Shown piece by piece: positions 9,801 to 17,564 of a stretch of 64,000 bases of DNA. The position numbers were made by a program, and so were the translations under genes. Source of the DNA: Streptomyces sp. NBC_01571. Lineage in GTDB: Bacteria; Actinomycetota; Actinomycetes; Streptomycetales; Streptomycetaceae. The DNA lies in the NCBI RefSeq assembly GCF_026339875.1, contig NZ_JAPEPZ010000003.1, positions 1 through 64,000 of the forward strand, in the 5' to 3' direction. Under the pieces are notes generated by a model, which was not told the DNA's origin, searched no databases, and saw nothing but the letters and a program-made list of their open reading frames with translations. Positions within the stretch are counted from its first letter, which is position 1. Every line of letters begins with the position of its first letter.

Positions 9801-9961
9801 GCCTCTTCGCCGAGGACCCCAACACCACCGTCCGCCACAACCTGGCCCACACCCTCGCCCAACTCCCCCCGGACGAACGCATCGAGTACCAAGCCATCAC
9901 CGAGCGGCTCCGCACCGACAACAGCGCACGCGTCCGCCGAGCCACCGCACAGATCCCTTAA
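6810..9961 (+). pseudogene. REase-like / tetratricopeptide protein, broken by one frameshift
   Basis: One ~1050-residue gene in two frames. The first frame (ATG 6810, AAGGAG at 6798) begins with a restriction-endonuclease-like domain: FGELSPPVFERVVGEVMW, then GQDQGGLDLIGRRKG and VYQVRRI, a D...QxR variant of the PD-(D/E)xK core. It continues into TPR-like helices. Coding signal leaves this frame near 7905-7960 and resumes in the next frame (GILRIRLECCLADLAI), which is helical-repeat sequence to 9961 with a HEAT-like C-terminus. Frame-one residues after ~380 look non-coding. A one-base indel in nature or in sequencing explains this. The architecture (nuclease plus large repeat sensor) suggests a defence or conflict role, which is inferred. 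Confidence 0.7.
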
Positions 9962-10118
9962 ACACGACGCTTACCGCCACAAAGCTGCGCCCGAGGCCCC
10001 GACGACATGCACGTCATCGGCCCCGTGACTGTCACCTCAATCCATGCGTCGCGAACATGTCCGCGACGCATCGGACCAGCTCAAGAACATCCCGATCATC
10101 TTCAGGATCGGTACAACG

Positions 10119-10364
10119 GACGAGGCGCACCGGACGTCCGGCTCGATGGGCTAGGCGTGGGCGGACATCCACAACCAGACCGTCATCCCGGCGCACCGTC
10201 GGCTGTACCTGACGGCGACGCCGCGGATCTGGGAAGAGCGGCAGCTCAATCGGGAGGTCGCGGAGGGGGTACGGGATCCGTTGCCGAGGGAGATGGCGGC
10301 TTCCATGGACGACGAAAAGGTCTTCGGGCCTGTCCTGTACAAGCTCTCGCTCGCGTCGGCCGTG
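10119..10364 (+). pseudogene. DEAH-box helicase fragment
   Basis: A short stretch reads DEAHRTSGSMG-stop-AWADIHNQTVIPAHRRL, then YLTATPRIWEE and MDDEKVFGPVLYKLSLASAV. These are motif II (DEAH) and motif III (TAT) of the superfamily 2 helicases common in Streptomyces accessory regions. There is an in-frame TAG, no N-terminal P-loop and no second helicase lobe. It is a decayed internal fragment. Confidence 0.8.
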
Positions 10365-10377
10365 TGTTACCGCCACC

Positions 10378-10728
10378 GTGCTGATCGAGGTCGTACGGAT
10401 CTCCGCCCTTCCCACCAGGCGGGACGTCCCGTACCCCGCCACGGCGGTTGCTCACTGGGCCGGGAGCGAGGCCGACCCCGCCCTGGCCTTGATCGAGAGC
10501 CTGCCCGGCAGTGAACAGCACCGCTGCGGCTTCTCGCCGGGCTGGAGCGTCCGGGCCTACGACGACTCTCTCGATCTGGCGCTGTTCGAGGCGGCGTTCT
10601 GCTTCACCTGCCACGAGGTCCGCATGCAGGGAACGGCGGTGCCGCCCGCTCTGGCCACCCAGTTCTTCGACCCGGGCACCCTGCCGGCCCGGACCCTGCT
10701 GTCTCTCTTTCGCAAGGAGGCTCCGTAG
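10378..10728 (+). CDS. Hypothetical protein (116 aa)
   Basis: The frame starts GTG CTG ATC GAG immediately after the helicase fragment. It encodes a compact protein with YPATAVAHWAGSEADPALAL, HRCGFSPGWSVRAYDD and AFCFTCHEVRM, including three cysteines. The composition and motif spacing look like a real gene. I do not recognise a family. There is no clear ribosome binding site, so the true 5' end may have been lost with the adjacent rearrangement. Confidence 0.5.
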   Translation: MLIEVVRISALPTRRDVPYPATAVAHWAGSEADPALALIESLPGSEQHRCGFSPGWSVRAYDDSLDLALFEAAFCFTCHEVRMQGTAVPPALATQFFDPGTLPARTLLSLFRKEAP

Positions 10729-10798
10729 CCGACCGACTGGATGAGCATCACGACAGAGGCCCAGGGCGCCTCCGCGCAGCCCGCCGGCCGCGTCATAC

Positions 10799-11164
10799 GT
10801 CCCGCTTGTCGGCCGGATCACCGCCGAGGAATCGGTCGATGACGTGTTCCCCCTCCGCCGCCAGCTCGTCGGCGACGGTGAGCTGTTCGTGCTGAAGGTC
10901 GTCGGCGACTCGCTGATCGAGGCCGCGATCCGTGGGGGCGACTGGGTCAGAATCCGCCGTCAGCCGGTCGCGGAGAACGGCGACATCGCCGCCGCCACGC
11001 TCGACGGCGAGGCCACCGTCAAGCGCTTCAAGCGTGAGGACGGCCATGTCTGGCTCCTCCCGCACAACTCGGCGTACGAGCCGATTCCCGGCGACGACGC
11101 GACCTGGTGGCGGTACTGCGGCGCGTCTAACAGCCGCGGCGGGCCGGTGGTGCGGGCCGGCTGA
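10799..11164 (+). pseudogene. LexA-like C-terminal (S24 peptidase) fragment
   Basis: The frame reads [17 protein letters not shown], then [18 protein letters not shown] and [18 protein letters not shown]. This is the LexA C-terminal latent-peptidase domain with the catalytic Ser (GDS) and Lys (TVKRF) present. The N-terminal winged-helix DNA-binding domain is missing and the last ~20 residues (after DDATWW) diverge from LexA. The fragment cannot repress an SOS regulon and is best called a remnant. It may come from an ancestral lexA duplication or a plasmid-borne copy. Confidence 0.8.
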
Positions 11165-11176
11165 GCCGGGCCTGGG

Positions 11177-12058
11177 CTATAGCGGATCGACGGTGAGAAG
11201 GCGCTGGTCGAGGTCCAGGTGGATGATGCCGCCGTTCTGCTCGCGCAACTGGCGCCATGCGGTGTAGCCGGTGAGGATGGCGTGCTCCCAGTCGGCGGCG
11301 CGGCAGATGCTGACTTCGAGGTGGGCGGTCATGTGGCCGATGGTGGTGAGTAGTTCGTTGTCGATGTGCTTGATGTCGGCGAAGTAGCGGTGGCGGGCGG
11401 CGTAGGAGAAGACGAGCGCGGAGATGCCTTCTTCGATGGCAATGGCGCGGCCGCCGTCTTCGGCTTCGTCGGTGTGGGGGCTGCTCTTTCGTTTGCGGCC
11501 GAGGAGGAAGCGGGTGACGGGGGACCAACCGAGGACGGCGGCGTGGGCGAGATGGAAGGCGTCGTGGAAGCGGTAGTCGTCTTCGATGTGGGAGGCGCTG
11601 GTGAGGGGATCGCCAGCGGGGGCGCCGTCTTCGCGGGTGAGGACGATGACTGTACTGCCGTCGTCTCGGGTGGTGGGGGTGAAGGTGAGGGTGGTCTGGC
11701 GCGGGAGGCGTTCGTGGTCGGGGAAGTGGTCGTCGAAGCGGGTGTGTTCGGTGTCGGGCGTGGTGCGCCAGCGGTCTTTGGTCTTTTCCAGGCTGGCAGT
11801 GGCGATGTCGTCGAGGTCGAGGTCGAAGCGGTGGGCAAGGGCGGCTATGTACCACAGAACGTCGCCGAGTTCTTCGCGTAGCTGATGCTTGCCCTGCTCA
11901 TGGGCGGGCCCGTCGCGCAGGTGTTTCTTGTAGGCGGTGGCGAGGGAGCCGACTTCGCCGGCGAGGCCGAGCAGGGGGATGAGGACGGGGTCCGTGTCCC
12001 CGATGGGGGGGGGTTGGAGGGTTTTGATGGCGGCCTGCTGGTAGCGCTGGAAGTCCAC
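11177..12058 (-). CDS. MazG-like NTP pyrophosphohydrolase with extra C-terminal domain
   Basis: The N-terminal ~110 residues match the all-alpha MazG fold: LLGLAGEVGSLATAYKKH, then REELGDVLWYIAALAHRF, the acidic E..E/E..D metal-binding arrangement. Such enzymes hydrolyse (often non-canonical) nucleoside triphosphates to monophosphates and PPi. The ~170-residue C-terminal part contains HDAFHLAHAAVLGWSPV and AIEEGISALVFSYAA; it resembles the MazG C-terminal extension seen next to nucleotide or base modification genes (from memory, not searched). It is divergent from the acyl-carrier/HTH/peptidase/TS-like operon and probably shares the 12059-12156 promoter region with it. Substrate sanitation or supply for that system is inferred. 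Confidence 0.8.
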   Translation of the reverse strand: MDFQRYQQAAIKTLQPPPIGDTDPVLIPLLGLAGEVGSLATAYKKHLRDGPAHEQGKHQLREELGDVLWYIAALAHRFDLDLDDIATASLEKTKDRWRTTPDTEHTRFDDHFPDHERLPRQTTLTFTPTTRDDGSTVIVLTREDGAPAGDPLTSASHIEDDYRFHDAFHLAHAAVLGWSPVTRFLLGRKRKSSPHTDEAEDGGRAIAIEEGISALVFSYAARHRYFADIKHIDNELLTTIGHMTAHLEVSICRAADWEHAILTGYTAWRQLREQNGGIIHLDLDQRLLTVDPL

Positions 12059-12156
12059 GCCTCACTCCTTGTCTGATCTTGGGACATGCCTGTCGGATTC
12101 CTCGACGTTGTCGTATCGTAGGACACCGACGTTGGAAATGCAGACGATTGGGTGGA

Positions 12157-12435
12157 ATGCTGAGTACCGTCACACCGGGCATCGACGACATCGCCTCGGT
12201 CGTCATCGAGTTCCTGGCCGAACTGCAGGAGAAGCCCGCACCCGAGGTGAGAGCCGAACTCGAGGACAGCGGAGCGGAGTTGCCGGTCGACTCGCTCCTG
12301 ATCGTGGAGATCCTCACGCGCATTGAGGAGCGCTACTCCATCGCCATTCCTGCCGACCGCCAGTCGGCCGAGGCCACCCGGTCCGTGCAGGCGTTCGCCC
12401 GCGCGGTACGGGAAGCCATCATCGAAAGGCAGTAA
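12157..12435 (+). CDS. Acyl carrier protein
   Basis: 92 residues with the phosphopantetheine site in ELPVDSLLIVEILTRIEE: the DSL serine sits at the start of helix II, followed by the normal acidic helix and a C-terminal helix ending ARAVREAIIERQ. Carrier proteins hold acyl or aminoacyl groups as thioesters. There is no polyketide, NRPS or fatty-acid gene nearby. It ends 2 nt before the XRE gene, so it belongs to this operon, which also contains a thymidylate-synthase homologue. A role in delivering an acyl group to a modified nucleotide is speculative. Confidence 0.82.
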   Translation: MLSTVTPGIDDIASVVIEFLAELQEKPAPEVRAELEDSGAELPVDSLLIVEILTRIEERYSIAIPADRQSAEATRSVQAFARAVREAIIERQ

Positions 12436-12437
12436 TC

Positions 12438-12845
12438 GTGACCCCTCCATCCTCCGACGCCCGAGCCCGCGATCCCGAACTCACCCGGCTCGGCGAACGG
12501 CTGAAGAAGACCCGCGACTACCTCAACATGTCGCAACAGTTCGTCTCCGACAACACCGGCATCCCCCGTTCGGCGATCAGCGACATCGAGCGCGGCGAGC
12601 GGCGTGTGGACAGCCTGGAGCTGAAGAAGCTCGCCCGCCTGTACCGGCAGCCGGTCGCCTACTTCCTTGCCGAGGAAGAGGATGCGGACGCCGGCGAGTA
12701 CGCCCTGGCTGGACTGCCGCGCGCACTGGCCCAGTTGACCGACGGCGACCAGAAGACGGTGATGGAGTTCGCCGAGTACCTCTCGCTGCGGCGGGCGGCG
12801 GAGAAGGAGCAGGATGACTCCGCGGAACAGGACAGCCAGCGGTGA
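12438..12845 (+). CDS. XRE-family regulator
   Basis: 135 residues. HTH_3 domain LGERLKKTRDYLNMSQQFVS, then GIPRSAISDIERGERRVDSL. A C-terminal helix (LTDGDQKTVMEFAEYLSLRR) is typical of regulators paired with ImmA/IrrE peptidases. It overlaps the peptidase gene by four bases (GTGA). By analogy with ImmR/ImmA and DdrO/IrrE pairs it probably represses this cluster and is inactivated by cleavage. Confidence 0.9.
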   Translation: MTPPSSDARARDPELTRLGERLKKTRDYLNMSQQFVSDNTGIPRSAISDIERGERRVDSLELKKLARLYRQPVAYFLAEEEDADAGEYALAGLPRALAQLTDGDQKTVMEFAEYLSLRRAAEKEQDDSAEQDSQR

Positions 12846-13720
12846 ACTGGGCGGTGGCGCACCGCATCGCAGGGATCGCGGCTGCCCAGGCCCACCGTGA
12901 TCTGGGCATCGACCGCAGCCGTTACGTACCGGTCCACCAGGCATTGAAGAGAGCCGAAGTCGTCGGCATGGCGCAGCCGATGCCGCGCCTGTTCGGCGTC
13001 TACCTCTCCCCCGCCGACAACGGGCCGGCCGTGCTGATCAACGCCAATCTGAACATCGTCACCCAGCGGCACACTGCGGCCCACGAGCTCGGGCACCACC
13101 AGTTGCGGCACCGTACGGCGGCCGACGACGACCTCAGCCCGGCGCTGCGGTGGGGCAACGGCAGCTGGCCGGACGAGGAGAAGACCGCGGAGGCGTTCGC
13201 CGCATGGTTCCTCATGCCGCGCCCGGCCGTGTTGGCCGGTCTCGACCGAATCTGCCGGGGACAGCCGACCAGCCCAGAGCATGTGTACCGGCTGGCAAGG
13301 GAGCTGGGCACCTCCTACGCGGGCACCGTGCGGCATCTGCAGAACCTTCGTCTGCTGGATGCCGACCGTGCTCGCCAGTGGACGAAGATCTCCCTGGCCG
13401 CACTGCGCAATTCCCTGGCGGGCGGGGCGGCCCTGTCTGCGGAAGCCCAGGTCCATGTCGTCACCACGTCATCCCATCGGCAGCAGATACACGTCGACGT
13501 CGGTGACGTGCTGACCGTCCGCAGCACCCGAGCTGCGTTCGTCTCGCTGCCCAAGGGCCTGGCCCTCTGCACGGATGTAGAGCAGGCGGCCGTGGTGACC
13601 GACGAGCTGGGCGATCCGGTCGTGCTGGAGGTGTCGGCGGCCGACAGGGACGAGCCGGTCCGGCTGACGGTGGTGCGGGACGCGCCCCGCGCCGGTGTGC
13701 ACGACGTCTGGCCGGACTGA
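12842..13720 (+). CDS. ImmA/IrrE-family metallo-endopeptidase
   Basis: Zinc-protease core HTAAHELGHHQLRHR (HExxH) near residue 80, with the downstream conserved glutamate in EKTAEAFAAWFLMPRP. The C-terminal ~120 residues are a separate beta-rich domain ending DAPRAGVHDVWPD. The family cleaves a partner XRE repressor after a stress signal; the partner is the gene overlapping upstream. The GTG start overlaps the upstream TGA. In this cluster it is likely the induction switch. Confidence 0.9.
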   Translation: MNWAVAHRIAGIAAAQAHRDLGIDRSRYVPVHQALKRAEVVGMAQPMPRLFGVYLSPADNGPAVLINANLNIVTQRHTAAHELGHHQLRHRTAADDDLSPALRWGNGSWPDEEKTAEAFAAWFLMPRPAVLAGLDRICRGQPTSPEHVYRLARELGTSYAGTVRHLQNLRLLDADRARQWTKISLAALRNSLAGGAALSAEAQVHVVTTSSHRQQIHVDVGDVLTVRSTRAAFVSLPKGLALCTDVEQAAVVTDELGDPVVLEVSAADRDEPVRLTVVRDAPRAGVHDVWPD

Positions 13721-13770
13721 CCACTGCCGCACCGGACTCCTTTACCCCGTCGACCGTGCCAGGAGGATTC

Positions 13771-14559
13771 ATGATCAGCTTCGATGTCACCGGCCGTGAC
13801 GTCACCCGCGCCTGGATCGCCGCCTGCAATGCCCTGGACCGCAAGGACAACCCGTCGCGCACCGGCCTACACACCGTCGTACGCATCACCGACCCCACCA
13901 CTGACGACACGGGCTTCCGCACAGAACTGGACCGGCTGCGCACCGCCAAACGGCACGAGCCGATCGATACCGTCGCCGGCACCCTCTTTCCAGCCGGCCT
14001 CGCGGCCCGAGCCGCCGATCACGCCGACCTCGTGTCCCGCTACCGCGCCATGTACCCGCAGCTGAAGAAGTTCCCGGGCAATGTGCACGGCACCTACTTC
14101 GGCCGCCTGGTCGCCTACCCCGGCGCGAAGAAGACCGACATCGACCAGGTCGGCAACATCATCAGCCGGCTGCGCAAGCAGGCCTCGGGCAAGGGGCCGA
14201 TGACCGCGGCCTACGAAGCGGACCTCGCCCACCCCGACGACGGCGACGTGCCGGCCGAGCTGCTCGTGCACGCAGCGGACCGCGACAACCTCTACCGCGG
14301 CTTCCCCTGCCTGAGCCACGTCTCTTTCCAGCTGGACCGTGACGGCCGAGTGCACGCCGCGGCGCTGTACCGCAGCCACTACATGTTCGAACGGGCCTAC
14401 GGCAACTACCTGGGCCTGGGCAGACTGCTCGCCTACATCGCCGACCAGGCCGACCTGGCCGTCGGGACGCTGACCGTCGTGGCCGGGCACGCCCACCTGG
14501 ACGGGCCGATCACCGCCATACGCCCGCTGCTGAGCGACACCCCGCCCCTGGCCGCATAA
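13771..14559 (+). CDS. Thymidylate-synthase-superfamily enzyme (possible pyrimidine hydroxymethylase)
   Basis: 262 residues. The signature region FPCLSHVSFQLD matches the TS active site (PCHxxxQF) with the catalytic cysteine kept. It is followed by ALYRSHYMFERAYGNYLG and TVVAGHAHLDG, which correspond to the TS RxxD/N nucleotide-binding helix and the C-terminal H-x-Y/L region. The N-terminal half is divergent from housekeeping ThyA. TS-like enzymes outside primary metabolism often make 5-hydroxymethyl-dUMP/dCMP for DNA base modification. AGGAGG at 13761 supports the ATG. It ends convergently 8 nt from an HMUDK-type gene, supporting a joint role in hypermodified-base synthesis. Confidence 0.75.
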   Translation: MISFDVTGRDVTRAWIAACNALDRKDNPSRTGLHTVVRITDPTTDDTGFRTELDRLRTAKRHEPIDTVAGTLFPAGLAARAADHADLVSRYRAMYPQLKKFPGNVHGTYFGRLVAYPGAKKTDIDQVGNIISRLRKQASGKGPMTAAYEADLAHPDDGDVPAELLVHAADRDNLYRGFPCLSHVSFQLDRDGRVHAAALYRSHYMFERAYGNYLGLGRLLAYIADQADLAVGTLTVVAGHAHLDGPITAIRPLLSDTPPLAA

Positions 14560-14567
14560 CACCCGCC

Positions 14568-15593
14568 TCAGCAAGGCGCGTTGATCCCCCACTTGGGCGG
14601 GAACCAGGCCGGCACCGGTGCCGTCGAGGAGCGGTAGGTCTGCTTGATGCGGCTGCGGCCGCTGATCCCTGCGATCTCCGGGTGGGCGACGCGCGCGTAC
14701 TTGTCGACCTCGCAGAACAGGTTCTGACAGTCGATCAACTGCAGCGAGCGCCCACGCAACCCTGCAAACTCCAGACCCAGGCGGGCGAAGTGCTCGTCCT
14801 GGGTGTCGGCCATGTACCGGATAACATCGGCCTCGATGCCGTCGGCCGCCACACCGAAGCACTTGCGGATCCCGTCTCTCGCGCCGGGCCCGGCCACGAC
14901 GAAGTCCATCTCCGAAAACGGCATCGCGGCCGCGTAGTTGAGGTCGATCACGAACTGGTACGCCAGGAACGGACCGATGGCCGGATAGCCCAGCAGGACT
15001 TCGTAGGCATCCCGCAGCGTTGACGCCGCCAGGACCTTCTCCGAGGCGCCGGACGTCATCATCATCTCAAGCAGCCGCAGATGATTGCGGTGCTTGCGCT
15101 GCTCCCCCAGCTGTGGCGGCGGCACGATGTAGGCGGCCGAGTACAGCCGCTCCCCCGCCGCGAATGCCCGCGACAGCACTCGGTCAAAGACCCGGTGGTC
15201 ATATCCGTCCCACCGCACCTCGCCCAGCTCCCCGGTCAGCAGCCGCCACGTGGACTCCTTGTTGAAGACCTTGAACAGCAGGGTGCGGAAGAAGACCTCC
15301 TCCCACTCCGCCTCGCCGTCGTAGATGACGTCGCCGATCAGGACCTGGCTGACCCGGTCCGCGGCCCGGTAGCAGTTGGTGAACCGGTACCGCGACAGGA
15401 TCGGATCATTCGTCCAAGGCCCCTGCCCACCGGACAGCCGCGCCTCGTACACCGCCTGACGTGCCGCAGCAAAACGCCAGTACGTGTCGAAAACGGGAGT
15501 CGGGTGCAGTATCCGCCCCGCAATGCGGATCCCGGCCGCAGCAGCAGCCCCCGAGCCCTCCGACTTCCGGCGTCCTTGCAGCAGCGTCACCAT
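14568..15593 (-). CDS. HMUDK-type 'nucleotide kinase domain' protein (DNA base hypermodification family)
   Basis: 341 residues. The N-terminal region HPTPVFDTYWRFAAARQAVY, then GPWTNDPILSRYRFTNCYRA and DRVSQVLIGDVIY is the conserved core of the 5-hmdU DNA kinase helical-domain family, also called alpha-glutamyl/putrescinyl-thymine pyrophosphorylase clade. Known or predicted members act on 5-hydroxymethyl-pyrimidines during base hypermodification. ATG at 15593 is preferred because upstream sequence is non-coding. It is convergent with the TS-like gene. Family assignment is from memory of the motif and needs a profile search. Confidence 0.72.
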   Translation of the reverse strand: MVTLLQGRRKSEGSGAAAAAGIRIAGRILHPTPVFDTYWRFAAARQAVYEARLSGGQGPWTNDPILSRYRFTNCYRAADRVSQVLIGDVIYDGEAEWEEVFFRTLLFKVFNKESTWRLLTGELGEVRWDGYDHRVFDRVLSRAFAAGERLYSAAYIVPPPQLGEQRKHRNHLRLLEMMMTSGASEKVLAASTLRDAYEVLLGYPAIGPFLAYQFVIDLNYAAAMPFSEMDFVVAGPGARDGIRKCFGVAADGIEADVIRYMADTQDEHFARLGLEFAGLRGRSLQLIDCQNLFCEVDKYARVAHPEIAGISGRSRIKQTYRSSTAPVPAWFPPKWGINAPC

Positions 15594-15644
15594 GCACTCA
15601 ATATATATTCGATACAGGGTAGTTGGCACGGACAAGGGGGAACC

Positions 15645-15929
15645 GTGGACCTGCTGTGGCAGCAGACCCGCCGCAACACACTCGTCACCTGGCCCAACGA
15701 CGTCGACCAGCGCCTCGACATACTCGTGCGGGCCGCAGTCGCCGCCGGCGAACAGGCTTCCCGCTCCCAGATCCTGGCCGCACTCGTCGCCACCGCCGAA
15801 GCGAGTCCCGACGCCGTAGCCGTTCTCCTCCACGCCTACCGGCGGCTGCCCGGTGATGCCCTGGCCGCGGACAACGAACGCCCCGACCTGCCCACCATCC
15901 GTACCCCCGGCCCCACGCGCACACAGTGA
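15645..15929 (+). CDS. Small helical hypothetical protein
   Basis: 94 residues, GTG start with AAGGGGGAA at 15634-15642. The sequence DVDQRLDILVRAAVAAGEQA followed by SRSQILAALVATAEASPDAV resembles a ribbon-helix-helix or arrangement of short DNA-binding helices, as seen in small regulators. It is divergent from the HMUDK-type gene with only ~50 bases between starts, so it may regulate it or be part of the system. An AT-rich element (TATATATTCGATACAG) lies between. Confidence 0.6.
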   Translation: MDLLWQQTRRNTLVTWPNDVDQRLDILVRAAVAAGEQASRSQILAALVATAEASPDAVAVLLHAYRRLPGDALAADNERPDLPTIRTPGPTRTQ

Positions 15930-16109
15930 CTCAGCGGGGGCTTTCCGCAGCTGAAGTTGGGCAGTGACCTCTAGCCTTGTGCGGCCCGCCCTCGGAACCC
16001 GGCCGGCCCGCCGGACGCGAACCCACCCAGGCAGGGGCCGCGGGCTGGCTGTGAGACGCGTGTGGGGCTGGCACCGAGCCGGAGCAGGGAACGGCATCGG
16101 GGGTGTGGT

Positions 16110-17564
16110 GTGGCAGCGGGGGTGTTGCGGACCGTGCCGCTGGCCGGGGAGCTGACCGCATCGTTGATCAGCCGTGTGGCGGCCCGCTACGGTCTCCCGA
16201 CCGCCGGTGTGCTGCGGCTGTGGACGTGCCGCAACTCCCCCGCCCGGCACGACGGCGGCGGTGCGCGGGCGGACGCGGAGGTCGTCCTCAACGAGGCCGG
16301 GCGGCGGGTGCTCGCCGAGTTGTGCAGGGTGGAGCCCGAGGTACTGGCGCGCGCTTTGCCTGCCTTCACCATGGACGACCCCAAGATCAGCAACAGCCGG
16401 GACGCCGCCCTGGCGCAGGCACGGTGGCGGACGGCGGGCACGGTAGCGGGTCCGGCCGCGTTCGGCTGCCGGCTGTGTACCGCGCGGGGCACCGGACAGG
16501 CACTGCGAGCGGTGCGCTACCTGCCGCGCTGGCATCGGGTCTGCCTGCGGCACGGGCGCTGACTGCTGGACGCTGACGCCGACCAGTCGCTGGAACACCT
16601 CGATGTGCGCGGCGCGGCTGAGGTGGTGGCCGCGCAGCGGCGGTGGCCGGGCGTGGCGCGGCGTGCGTTGCGGGCCGGGGTGGAGCCGGAGCAGGCGTTC
16701 ACGCTGGCGCATGCGGTGGTGGCCCGCTGGTGGGAGCAGGCCCTGTCCTGGGAGCAGGAGGAGATCTGGCCGCGCCGTCTGCATCAGCTGGCGGGCGGCA
16801 ACGCGGGGTCACGGCTTGCGTGGTGGCGGATCGTGGGCCGGGACGCGGCGATCTTCCCGGAGGTGGTGGCCGTGGCGCAGGCGCTGCTGGAGCCGGCAAT
16901 GGCCGAGGTGGCCTGGCAGGCAAGCGGCGGGATGCGGCCTCGGGTGCGGGGCGCCGGCAATGCGTTCTGTTACCGGCTGGGTGAGCGGGTGAGCCGCACC
17001 TGGCTGGGACCCGAACTTGCGGCCGACCACGGCAGCCCGCTGAACGGCTGGAAGGGCGCGATCGTGCGCGCCCGCCGCCACGAGACGGGACCGCCGGGCT
17101 GGCCGGAGGATCCGTGGCACCTGAAGCGGGAACAGCAGCCCGCCACGATGGCCGGCCAGTTGCGCGTCATGGCGGCAGAAGCCCAATCGGGCGGCTCGGG
17201 AACCCGGTGGCGGGCCACCGTTCCTACCGAACAACGGTTCCCCATCACGCAGTTGGTCGACGAGGCGCGCGAACAGCTGGTGGAGTCGCGCGGTGTGCAC
17301 AGCGACACCACCGCCGAGGTGGCCCGCACCCTGCTCGAGCACCTCAGCCACAGTGCCGGTCTGATCGACCAGGCCCTCGTGCATTCCGCCGCCGCAGCCG
17401 TCGCCTCCGGGGTGGCGCTGGAGGAGGTGGCTCAGTGGTCCCGTCTGGCCGCCGAGGAGCTGGCCGCGGTGTTCGCCCATACGCAGACCCGCGTGTACGA
17501 AACCTTTCCGCACTTGATCGCGCACAGCTACGATGGCGTTCTTTGCGGTAAGGGGGCCGGGTGA
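16110..17564 (+). pseudogene. TniQ-like protein with in-frame stop
   Basis: The frame starts GTG GCA GCG at 16110 (LRTVPLAGELTASLISRVAA, the TniQ N-terminal pattern). It contains the zinc-binding CRLCTARG and RYLPRWHRVCLRHGR. At 16560-16562 a TGA replaces what is normally Trp in HGRW; the same frame then continues without interruption (LLDADADQSLEHLD) to 17564. TniQ/TnsD proteins are target-site DNA-binding factors of transposition and CRISPR-associated transposons; stand-alone homologues occur in actinobacteria. The stop overlaps the next gene's GTG by four bases, so it was built as the first gene of the ABC-3C operon. A nonsense mutation, a sequencing error or stop read-through are the alternatives. 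Confidence 0.72.

Noticed and set aside
10799..11164. A functional LexA repressor
   Set aside because: The DNA-binding domain is absent and the C-terminus diverges, so it is a fragment.
14568..16784. A 738-codon minus-strand frame covering the HMUDK-type gene and beyond
   Set aside because: Only the part below 15593 is protein-like. The upstream 397 codons are antisense to the TniQ-like gene and the small gene at 15645, with no domain.
16110..17564. TniQ as part of a CRISPR-associated transposon with the I-B locus
   Set aside because: There are no tnsA/tnsB/tnsC genes, cas3 is present, and an IS21 element lies between. The gene is coupled to ABC-3C instead.
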